64,000 nucleotides of DNA from contig NZ_SPHO01000008.1 in assembly GCF_005845215.1 (NCBI RefSeq), forward strand, positions 62,001 through 126,000. The letters are read 5' to 3'. Shown here piece after piece: positions 26,229 to 34,054 of the stretch. Source of the stretch: Clostridium sp. 1001271st1 H5 (GTDB lineage: Bacteria > Bacillota > Clostridia > Lachnospirales > Lachnospiraceae). The notes under the pieces were generated by a model. The model saw only the letters and a program-made list of their open reading frames with translations, had not been told where the DNA came from and made no database searches. The position numbers and the translations under genes are program-made. The first letter of the stretch is position 1, and the number at the start of each line of letters is the position of its first letter.

Positions 26229-28076
26229 TTAACCGGCTTCGGTAAGCAGTGTTTCATAGTCCTGCTGGGGCATGGGGCGGTAGAATACATAACCCTGGAC
26301 ATAATCGCAGCCAATCCGTTTCAGGTATTCTACCTGCTCCATGGACTCGATTCCCTCAGCCACAGTGCGTATATCAAACTTTTTCACCAGTGTGACAATG
26401 CTCTCCACCAGGGCCATATCCCTGCTCCGGTCCGGGCCTTCATCGAAGAAAAAGCTGTCGATTTTCAACACATCAATGGGAAGATTCTTCAGCAATCCCA
26501 GTGAAGAGTAGCCTTTGCCGAAGTCATCAATTGAGCAGGAGAAGCCTGCTTTCTTAAGCCTGGACACTGTCTGCAGAAGCAGGGCAGAGTTGTCAAAGGC
26601 AATGGATTCGGTGAATTCAATTTCAAGAAGCTCCGGGGGTATATCATACTGGTCGCGGATACTTACATACCGGTCGACAAAGTTCTGGTCGTAAAATTGA
26701 AGCCGGGACACGTTGACCGACACGGGAAGGGCCTGCCTGCCTGAATCCAGCAGGCTGCGGAGCCATCGGCAGACCTCCTCATAGACATACTGGTCCAGTC
26801 TGTCAATCATATACTTTCTCTCAAATACAGGGATGAAACGGTCCGGAGGGATGACAGTGCCGGCCTGGGACTGCCAGCGGACCAGGGCCTCGGCGCAGCC
26901 GATTTTACCAGTTGAGAGGTCCACCTTGGGTTGGTAGTAGACTGTGAATTCCCTGTTCTCAAGGGCTGTCAGCATCCTGTTTTCAATATTCTTTTCTTCC
27001 CACAGATGGCTTCGTATACTCTCATCATAGTACGCATAATTCTGCCTGTCCCCTGTCTTGACTGTTTTTCTGGCAAAATTCGCCCGGTCCAGAAGGCCGT
27101 CGATTTTCAATGCCTCTATGACATCCTCCACGCAGCAGATACCGCAGTTGGTGGGGAGCAGCTGGCCGTCGTGGGCCGTATGCATAAAACGGAGGATTTC
27201 CAGGTCTGCCGCTGCCTGGCGGGCAGCTATCTCGCTTTTATCCTTATAATGAAGCAGCAGAACAAAATTATCTGCGGATACCCGGCCGCATAACTCATGC
27301 TCGCGAAGTTCCTTTTGCAGAATCGTTCCGTATTGGGCCAGCAGAAGGTCGCCGTAGTCATATCCAAACACATCGTTAATATATTTAAAGTCTGAGAAAT
27401 CCGTATAAACAAGGGCGAATTTCTCCGGCCGGCTGTCCAGAAGCTGCTGGGCCTTTTCCTTGAAAGCCCCAATCAGATAGACTCCGGTCAGGGCATCCCG
27501 CCGGGTTAAATCGTTCAGCTGCTCATTACGGACTTCAAGCTTCAGTAGATTTTGGGAGTTGGCCCAGAATATGAAGACCCAGGTAAGGGACATGATTCCC
27601 ACCATGACCAGGCAGCCTGTCAGCAGGAACCGCATCTGCCGGGCTGAGTAGGCGTCCGCAGAAAAAACAGTGTGGTTAGCCTGCTCAAAGAAATCTTCGC
27701 TGAGGGAAAGGAGTCTGGCGCTGTCAACAGACCCGCTGCGGTAGGCAGAGATTTCCGTCCTGATTTGACTCCACATCAGCTCCAGCTTTGCAAGGTCCCG
27801 CTGGTAAGCCTGGTCTTTAAGGGACGGCAGTCCGTATCTGGCCTCCCCGCCCTGGAGTTCCAGAAGAATGCCGTCCAGATACTCAATCAGCTCGTCGTCA
27901 GGCCGTCCGGAAAGTTCCAATTTTATGAGCCTCTGGCTGGCACCGCGGACAATGCCCACATAGTTAATGAGCCTGCCATTGGTCTGGGTCTGGATTACCG
28001 TGTGAATTGTGAAACCGCCGAAAAGGAAAAGTAAAAAAAACAGAGAAATCAGTCCGCCCCTAAAAAATCGCTTCAT
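26229..28076 (-). CDS. membrane c-di-GMP phosphodiesterase with degenerate GGDEF and intact EAL domain
   Basis: The 615-residue protein has a first membrane helix (about 8-28), an extracellular four-helix segment (29-150) with the PilJ-like motif INYVGIVRGASQRLIK, and a second helix (about 150-170). A GGDEF-fold domain follows, in which the signature is replaced by SADNF (267-271), so cyclase activity is unlikely. A complete EAL domain ends the protein: EAL 396-398, SVNVSR, EIEFTE, DDFGKGYSS, LKIDS and AEGIE. It should cleave c-di-GMP, with the dead GGDEF domain possibly binding GTP as an allosteric input. Its sensor segment is related to that of the GGDEF-EAL protein at 34055-36772. It is read alone from a strong minus-strand promoter. 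Confidence 0.9.
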   Translation of the reverse strand: MKRFFRGGLISLFFLLFLFGGFTIHTVIQTQTNGRLINYVGIVRGASQRLIKLELSGRPDDELIEYLDGILLELQGGEARYGLPSLKDQAYQRDLAKLELMWSQIRTEISAYRSGSVDSARLLSLSEDFFEQANHTVFSADAYSARQMRFLLTGCLVMVGIMSLTWVFIFWANSQNLLKLEVRNEQLNDLTRRDALTGVYLIGAFKEKAQQLLDSRPEKFALVYTDFSDFKYINDVFGYDYGDLLLAQYGTILQKELREHELCGRVSADNFVLLLHYKDKSEIAARQAAADLEILRFMHTAHDGQLLPTNCGICCVEDVIEALKIDGLLDRANFARKTVKTGDRQNYAYYDESIRSHLWEEKNIENRMLTALENREFTVYYQPKVDLSTGKIGCAEALVRWQSQAGTVIPPDRFIPVFERKYMIDRLDQYVYEEVCRWLRSLLDSGRQALPVSVNVSRLQFYDQNFVDRYVSIRDQYDIPPELLEIEFTESIAFDNSALLLQTVSRLKKAGFSCSIDDFGKGYSSLGLLKNLPIDVLKIDSFFFDEGPDRSRDMALVESIVTLVKKFDIRTVAEGIESMEQVEYLKRIGCDYVQGYVFYRPMPQQDYETLLTEAG

Positions 28077-28161
28077 ATGGATTGCCTTTTACAGCCTTGG
28101 CTGCCTTTCTGGGTTCATCGTTCCTGCCGCATCATCAGTTCGTAATCATATCAATAGCTCA

Positions 28162-28190
28162 ATTGTACCAAAATACATCTTTTATTGCAA
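28162..28190 (-). promoter_or_regulatory. promoter of the EAL gene (-35 TTGCAA, 17 bp, -10 TACAAT)
   Basis: On the minus strand TTGCAA (28185-28190) and TACAAT (28162-28167) are 17 bp apart and 86 bp before the start codon. It is divergent from the promoter at 28255-28283. Confidence 0.6.
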
Positions 28191-28254
28191 TGACAGACGC
28201 CAATTTGATACGGTTTTGTAATTTGTTACCGGACGTCATGGGACGGAACCGGTA

Positions 28255-28312
28255 TTGCATGTCTGTATAAAGTGTGATACAATCAAAACAGTATCCTATA
28301 TGAACAGGGTTA
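28255..28312 (+). promoter_or_regulatory. promoter and shared 44-bp element, copy 2
   Basis: TTGCAT (28255-28260) and TACAAT (28278-28283) are 17 bp apart. The 28269-28312 stretch matches the element before the CheB-CheR-kinase gene at 36 of 44 positions, including GTGATACAATCA and ATGAACAGGGT. This copy drives the four-gene signalling unit that begins at 28388. Confidence 0.65.
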
Positions 28313-28387
28313 CGTTTTTCGTTTCTCCGCGCATCAGAGCCAGCATATCAAAACTAACAATTTTACCTTTCATACAGGAGGATAAGG

Positions 28388-29761
28388 ATGAAAAAGGACG
28401 AAGGACTTACCGAACTGATTTATGAGTATTATGAATCCCGTATCCTCTTTGGCTATTACAGGTATGGCGAACAGCTTGTATCGTTGTCACAGATTTGCAG
28501 TACCTTCCGGGTGGGCCGGAATACGGTTCTGGCTGCCCTGAAAAAACTGGAGGAAAAGGGTTATATTGTAACAGAGGAACGGAAGGTGGCCAGGATAACG
28601 TATCAGGGCACGGATGAGATTTTTTTGGAAAATACTGCAAAATATTTTGTGCCCCGAAAGGAGGGCATTCTGGATTTTTCCCTTGCAGGCAAGCTGCTGC
28701 TTTTGCCAATGTGGGAAGCCGGGCTTCATAATCCGGAACCGGATACCATCAGGCCGGATACCGGCAGGCCTGACATCATGTCAACGCCCATAAGTCTTTA
28801 TTTTGACGTTCTCCGCACCTTTCACAATGATTTACTTATGAATCTCTACTGGCAATGCCTGCGTTATCTCAGCTTTCTTTACCCCAAAAGAAAATCAGAT
28901 AAAGTTGACAGCACGGCGGAGGAGTTATCACCGCATGGTACGGTGGATGAACTGAACCGCAATTTTGATTACCTCTATACGAATGTGCAGAAACAAGTGC
29001 TGGATTTCATTGATTCAGCAAGTAAGAAGTATCATATGGAACAGGTGGGGCAGATTCCCTTTAAGTGGACGGTTTACAGGCAGCGTCCCCAGGTGCGCTA
29101 TACCCTGGCCTCCATTATTATCCGCGAGGTTCTGTGGGAACGCTGCCCTGTGGGCAGCTACCTTCCCTCCCTGCCCAGGATGGCAGAACAGTACCAGGTA
29201 TCCTTAAGCACGGTCCGCCGTACACTGGCTGTCCTGCAGTCTCTGGGCGTGACCAGGACCTATATGGGAATCGGAACAAAGGTATGTCTGGAACCTGTGG
29301 ATTTTAAGGTGCTGAATACACCTGAAATTAAAGAAAACCTGCGGCTGCATGGGGAAGGACTGCAGCTTCTGGCCCTGACTGTCCGCGGCGTGACCTTATA
29401 TACGCTGGAATCAGTGACAGAGCAAAAGCGCAGGGAGCTATGGGCGGAAATAACAAAGCTTCAGGGAAAAACCAGCAGCATCCTTTGTATGGACGTGCTT
29501 TTAAGCTTTATTTCCAGCGAATGTCCTTCCGGAATCATACGGGAATGTTATGGGAAGTTAAGGGAATTGGTGGTATGGGGTTACATATTGTCCGCAGTAT
29601 TGATGGAGAACGGACAATTGGATTTCCGCTTTGAAGATACCATGATACAAATGAAAATGGATTTACAGGCCGGCCATCTGACCGCGTTTGCAGACCAGTG
29701 GAAGACCCTGATAGAGAGCAGAATGAACTTTTTTAATTCAAAGTTTCCTCTTCCGGAGTGA
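28388..29761 (+). CDS. tandem winged-helix GntR-type regulator (457 aa)
   Basis: Winged helix 1 spans about 5-75 (ICSTFRVGRNTVLAALKKLEEKG). Winged helix 2 spans about 235-300 (YLPSLPRMAEQYQVSLSTVR, then a wing with IGTKV). The intervening and C-terminal helices have no named domain that I recognise. It is a paralogue of the 480-residue protein at 3267-4709. Both share the IPF[TK]W segment, the second HTH and a helical C-terminal region, and both precede a hybrid kinase gene. Start 28388 follows AGGAGGATAAGG. The kinase gene begins 44 bp after its stop without a terminator. It may be the DNA-binding output for the relay encoded downstream, although it has no receiver domain, so contact would have to be indirect. 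Confidence 0.8.
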   Translation: MKKDEGLTELIYEYYESRILFGYYRYGEQLVSLSQICSTFRVGRNTVLAALKKLEEKGYIVTEERKVARITYQGTDEIFLENTAKYFVPRKEGILDFSLAGKLLLLPMWEAGLHNPEPDTIRPDTGRPDIMSTPISLYFDVLRTFHNDLLMNLYWQCLRYLSFLYPKRKSDKVDSTAEELSPHGTVDELNRNFDYLYTNVQKQVLDFIDSASKKYHMEQVGQIPFKWTVYRQRPQVRYTLASIIIREVLWERCPVGSYLPSLPRMAEQYQVSLSTVRRTLAVLQSLGVTRTYMGIGTKVCLEPVDFKVLNTPEIKENLRLHGEGLQLLALTVRGVTLYTLESVTEQKRRELWAEITKLQGKTSSILCMDVLLSFISSECPSGIIRECYGKLRELVVWGYILSAVLMENGQLDFRFEDTMIQMKMDLQAGHLTAFADQWKTLIESRMNFFNSKFPLPE

Positions 29762-29805
29762 AAGCAGGATACTGGGTCCAATCTGCCGTGTACTGAGGAG
29801 AAGGT

Positions 29806-32709
29806 ATGAGGGAATATAAAAAGCGTTCCATTCTTATTTTAACAAGTGTTATTTGTCTATTGGTGCTCAGTACTGTGTTTATGCTCTCTCTGCTCCATCG
29901 CATTACGGATAAAATGGACCAGGGTTCCAACGAGAGGATGCTTGATTCCACTCGGATGATACAGAGCAGCATACGCAGGCAGTTCCGCAATGATGAGGAA
30001 CGGCTCAACTCCTTTGCCGGTCTCTATGCACTCAGGGGCGGCTCCACTGAGTCAGTGACTATCCTTGCCAATTATGCGGATGCAACAGATTTTTACCGTT
30101 TCTTTTATATGGATTTGACCGGTACCGGCGTGGACAGCAATGGGGAGCCGGTGAATACCGGTTCCCTGCCCTTTGAGGAAACCGCGCTGTCCAAAGGGCA
30201 GTACGGCTATTCGGATGCCTACATAGGAGACAGCGGGCGTCTTCAGATTACCTTCCAGGCTCCTGTCTGGCTGGAAGACCGGCAGATTGGCGCGCTGTAT
30301 GCGGATAAGCCACTTTCAAGCTATAAGGACCCCTCTCTTTTTACATTTGTCGACGACACGGGTTTTGCATTTATAGTGGATGGCAATGGCGCCTGGATTA
30401 TTGAAAGTACGGGTTCAGAGTCGGATAATGTCTACGAATTTCTGGTGGAAAATGAAAATGGACCCAGGGCCGTGGAGACGCTGCGGGAGCTGATGCTTAA
30501 CAAAAAGGCCGGAACCATGCAAATCCGGTTTCACGGCCAGGACAGTCTTTTGTGCTTTCTTCCAAAGGGAAATTCCTACAACTGGTATCTTCTCTCCGTC
30601 ATGCCAAAGAGTGTTCTGCAGCAGGAGTCCTCCGAAATCATAAATATGGTAATCATTACGTTTGCAGAGCTGGCAGGCGCCCTGCTTTTGATTACGGCCC
30701 TTCTTCTCAGCAGGGAAAGCATGAAAGGACGGGAACAGGGGAGGATTTACCGGGAACGCCTGTTCCAGAATATCTCCTCAAATATTGATTTTGCATTCCT
30801 CCTCTATGCGCCTTCCAGCCAGCAGGTGGAAATGGTCTCAGATAATATCCGGGTACTTTATGATACGGAACCGGACCAGGTCATATCCAGGCCGGAGATT
30901 CTCTTTGAACAGTGCGGGGTACCGGCGGATGACAAGGACCGGGCTGCATTTTTCCGGGGAAGTCTTAAGGAAAAGGTCCGGAAAGAGTACAGGACAGGCA
31001 CGGAAGACGAACTTCAGCGGTGGACAGAAGTGCATTTTCTTCCGGCGGATGACGGGCAGTATCTGGCTGTTCTGCGGGACACCACAAGAGAGCACCATAT
31101 GCGGGCCGATTTGGCGGATGCTCTCCGGCAGTCCCAGGAAAATAACCGGGCCAGGACCACGTTCTTTTCATCCATGTCCCATGATATCCGAACCCCGATG
31201 AACGGAATTATAGGCATGACTGCCATTGCTCAGGCCAATCTTGACAACCGGGCAAAGGTGGAGGATTGTCTGAATAAAATATCCGTTGCCTCAGAACACC
31301 TTCTGGACCTTATTAATGAAGTGCTTGACATGTCCCGGATAGAGAGCGGAAAATTCAGCTTAAAATACGAACCAGTGAATCTGCCGGAACTGATTTCCAA
31401 TGTATTGCTCCTCATTAAGCCGGATTTGGTAAAAAAAGGACACTCCATGCAGGTAAAATCTTCTGTGCTGGATTACGATATTGTCATGGGTGATGCGCTG
31501 CATATGCAGAAGATTCTGATGAATCTTTTATCTAATGCCATCAAGTACACGCCGGAGGGCGGTGAGATATCCATTCATCTCCGGGAATGTAAACGGGATG
31601 ACGGGCGTATTGATATTATCTTCCAGGTGGAGGACAACGGTATTGGCATGGAGCCTGACTTTGTAAAGCGAATTTTCAGTCCCTTTGAACGGGCGGAGGA
31701 CAACCGCTTAACCAAGATTGTGGGCACTGGCCTGGGAATGGCCATCACAAAAAATATTGTGGATATCATGGGCGGTACCATTCGGGTGCAGAGTACGCCT
31801 GGCAACGGCTCAAAATTTACCGTAATCCTGCCCATGTCTCTGTGTGATACCAGCAGCCAGGAGGCGGAGTATCTGGCAGGCCATACGGTTCTTGTGGTGG
31901 ATGACAGTCCGGATACCTGCGAAGGCATACAAATCATGCTGGAGGAGGTGGGCGTGCATGTGGACTGGTCTCTGAGCGGCCGGAAGGCAGTGGAAGCAGC
32001 ATGCAGGGCCCATGAGGCGGGAAAGGACTATTTTGCGGTCATTGTGGACTGGAAGATGCCGGAAATGGATGGAGTGGAGACCACGCGCCGTATCCGGGGC
32101 AGTCTTGGAGCAGACATCCCCATTATCCTGCTGTCCGCATACAATTGGGAAGAGGTGGAACAGGAGGCCCTGGAGGCTGGTATCAACGGTTTCCTGACAA
32201 AACCCATATTCCGTTCGGAGCTGGTGCAGAAGCTGCGGTTTTACATCATGGGCCCCTCTGTGAGAACCCAGGAAGCTTCCTGCCACATGCCCCGTAACCA
32301 GTTTGACGGACTGCGTATCCTGGTGGCTGAGGACAATGAGCTTAACCGTGAAATTGCCGTGGAGCTGTTAGGTGCTGCGGGAATCCGGGCGGACACCGTG
32401 GAAAATGGTCTTCAGGCAGTCCGGAAAATGGAACAGGAGGAGGCCGGACATTATGATTTGGTTTTAATGGATATCCGTATGCCGGTGATGGATGGGCTGG
32501 AGGCTACCGGAAATATCCGCAAACTTCCGGACATGAGAAAAGCAGGCGTTCCTATTATTGCCATGACAGCGGATGCCTTTGAGGAGGATATACAGAAATG
32601 CAGAAATGCCGGTATGGACGGTTATATATCCAAGCCCATTGACATCAATAAAATGTTTGAGATTATCCGGCTGTATTATAAGAAGGAAAACGAGGAACAG
32701 AGGACGTAA
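29806..32709 (+). CDS. dCache-PAS hybrid histidine kinase with two receivers
   Basis: A 967-residue protein: membrane helix (about 8-30), extracellular dCache-like sensor (31-285), second helix (about 288-308), PAS (about 325-430), HisKA with H459 in SHDIRTPMN, HATPase with GTGLGMAI, receiver 1 with D748 in VDWKMP and receiver 2 with D889 in MDIRMP. It is the second gene of a four-gene unit. Its stop is 2 bp before the start of a solute-binding lipoprotein gene, so the lipoprotein is likely part of the same sensor. The relay half is paralogous to that at 343-3183, including the FAV[IV][LV]DW receiver core. Confidence 0.92.
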   Translation: MREYKKRSILILTSVICLLVLSTVFMLSLLHRITDKMDQGSNERMLDSTRMIQSSIRRQFRNDEERLNSFAGLYALRGGSTESVTILANYADATDFYRFFYMDLTGTGVDSNGEPVNTGSLPFEETALSKGQYGYSDAYIGDSGRLQITFQAPVWLEDRQIGALYADKPLSSYKDPSLFTFVDDTGFAFIVDGNGAWIIESTGSESDNVYEFLVENENGPRAVETLRELMLNKKAGTMQIRFHGQDSLLCFLPKGNSYNWYLLSVMPKSVLQQESSEIINMVIITFAELAGALLLITALLLSRESMKGREQGRIYRERLFQNISSNIDFAFLLYAPSSQQVEMVSDNIRVLYDTEPDQVISRPEILFEQCGVPADDKDRAAFFRGSLKEKVRKEYRTGTEDELQRWTEVHFLPADDGQYLAVLRDTTREHHMRADLADALRQSQENNRARTTFFSSMSHDIRTPMNGIIGMTAIAQANLDNRAKVEDCLNKISVASEHLLDLINEVLDMSRIESGKFSLKYEPVNLPELISNVLLLIKPDLVKKGHSMQVKSSVLDYDIVMGDALHMQKILMNLLSNAIKYTPEGGEISIHLRECKRDDGRIDIIFQVEDNGIGMEPDFVKRIFSPFERAEDNRLTKIVGTGLGMAITKNIVDIMGGTIRVQSTPGNGSKFTVILPMSLCDTSSQEAEYLAGHTVLVVDDSPDTCEGIQIMLEEVGVHVDWSLSGRKAVEAACRAHEAGKDYFAVIVDWKMPEMDGVETTRRIRGSLGADIPIILLSAYNWEEVEQEALEAGINGFLTKPIFRSELVQKLRFYIMGPSVRTQEASCHMPRNQFDGLRILVAEDNELNREIAVELLGAAGIRADTVENGLQAVRKMEQEEAGHYDLVLMDIRMPVMDGLEATGNIRKLPDMRKAGVPIIAMTADAFEEDIQKCRNAGMDGYISKPIDINKMFEIIRLYYKKENEEQRT

Positions 32710-32711
32710 AT

Positions 32712-34010
32712 ATGAGGGGAAAAAAAACAATAGCTTGTGCCTGTCTGATGGGTATTCTGCTTTTAAGCGGATGTGCAGGAAATAACAGGGAACCCAAGGT
32801 ATATATAGACGAAAATGAACCGGAGATTGTCATTTCCCTGTTTGCCCAGGGGGATATACTGGCAGGGGCATTAAATGATTGCTGTGCCAACATCATCAAT
32901 CCCAGGTATAACAGCAATATCATTGTGTACAGCGATTATGCAGACTTCTTTGAAGAAGAAGGCCTCTCTTACCGCGAGCTTTTGCTAAAACGCATGGAAA
33001 GCGGGATGCCGGATGACCTTTATATCATAACCGCAGAGGACGTACTGGAGTTTGACAGGAGGGGGTATATATATGATTTATCGGAACTCACATGTATTGA
33101 CAACCTGTCCGAGGATGCTTTGCAGCAAAGCATCTGCAACGGGAAGGTGTTTTCGGTTCCCTTGTCTTACACCAGCTTTGGGCTGATTTGGAATGTGGAC
33201 ATGCTTCATCAGTACGGCCTGGAGGTGCCGGGGAATCTGAAAGAATTCCAGACTGTCTGTGAAACCCTGAAGCAGAATGGAATTCTTCCCTATGGGGGAA
33301 ACCGGGACTTCGGCATCAGTGTACCGGTTATGTGTGCGGGACTGGGCCCTCTGTACCAGAATCCGCAGAGTGAGAAACTTGTGGAAGAGCTGGCCAACGG
33401 TAAAACGCCGGTGAGCACCTATATGAGGGACGGTTTCCAGTTCCTTCAGACCATGATTGACAGCGGATATTTGGATGTGGAACAGACCCTTGCCACTCTG
33501 CCTGGCACAGATGAGGAAATATCCTTTTTTTCGGAAGGGAACTGTGCATGTATCAGCTCTATCTGCCGGGCAAAGGCATTTGCCCACGATTATCCTTTTG
33601 AGGTGGAGATGACGGCCCTGCCGGTGCTGCCCCGGGGCGCTGTCTGCGTGGTGGGTGCGGACCTGAGATTATCTGTAAATCCAAAGTCGGAACATCTAAA
33701 TGAGGCAGTGATGATAGTTGAGAATTTGTGCACCAGGGAAATGCTGGATGGTCTGGCGGAACAGCTGGGCAAGGTTTCTTCTGCACAGGGAAATAAAGCC
33801 GCTACCCTGCCCCAGGCGGACCGGCTTGTTTCCTGCCTGTCGGTCAGCCGCCAGGTCCCTAATCAGGATTTTTCCCTGCATTTTAATACCTGGAATACCA
33901 TTAAGGAGCTCAGTGTGAAACTCTGTGAGGGCGCCGGTGTGGACCAGGTATGCAGGGAATATGATGAACTCCAGTTAAACGAAATCGCTCTGTATGGCGG
34001 GAAGGAATAG
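32712..34010 (+). CDS. orphan extracellular solute-binding lipoprotein
   Basis: The 432 residues begin with a lipoprotein signal (ACLMGILLLSGCAG, Cys21 as the lipid site) and continue as a family-1 type carbohydrate-binding protein of ABC importers. Typical parts are the hinge-side segment SVPLSYTSFGLIWNVDMLHQ and PYGGNRDFG. No ABC permease or ATPase is present in the unit. The gene stands 2 bp after a dCache hybrid kinase and 44 bp before a GGDEF-EAL gene. I infer that it presents a bound ligand to the kinase or to the membrane cyclase/phosphodiesterase. It could instead serve a permease encoded elsewhere. Confidence 0.82.
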   Translation: MRGKKTIACACLMGILLLSGCAGNNREPKVYIDENEPEIVISLFAQGDILAGALNDCCANIINPRYNSNIIVYSDYADFFEEEGLSYRELLLKRMESGMPDDLYIITAEDVLEFDRRGYIYDLSELTCIDNLSEDALQQSICNGKVFSVPLSYTSFGLIWNVDMLHQYGLEVPGNLKEFQTVCETLKQNGILPYGGNRDFGISVPVMCAGLGPLYQNPQSEKLVEELANGKTPVSTYMRDGFQFLQTMIDSGYLDVEQTLATLPGTDEEISFFSEGNCACISSICRAKAFAHDYPFEVEMTALPVLPRGAVCVVGADLRLSVNPKSEHLNEAVMIVENLCTREMLDGLAEQLGKVSSAQGNKAATLPQADRLVSCLSVSRQVPNQDFSLHFNTWNTIKELSVKLCEGAGVDQVCREYDELQLNEIALYGGKE

Positions 34011-34054
34011 ATAATTTCTTACACAGGCAGTGGGGGACAGAATGGGAGGTTATT

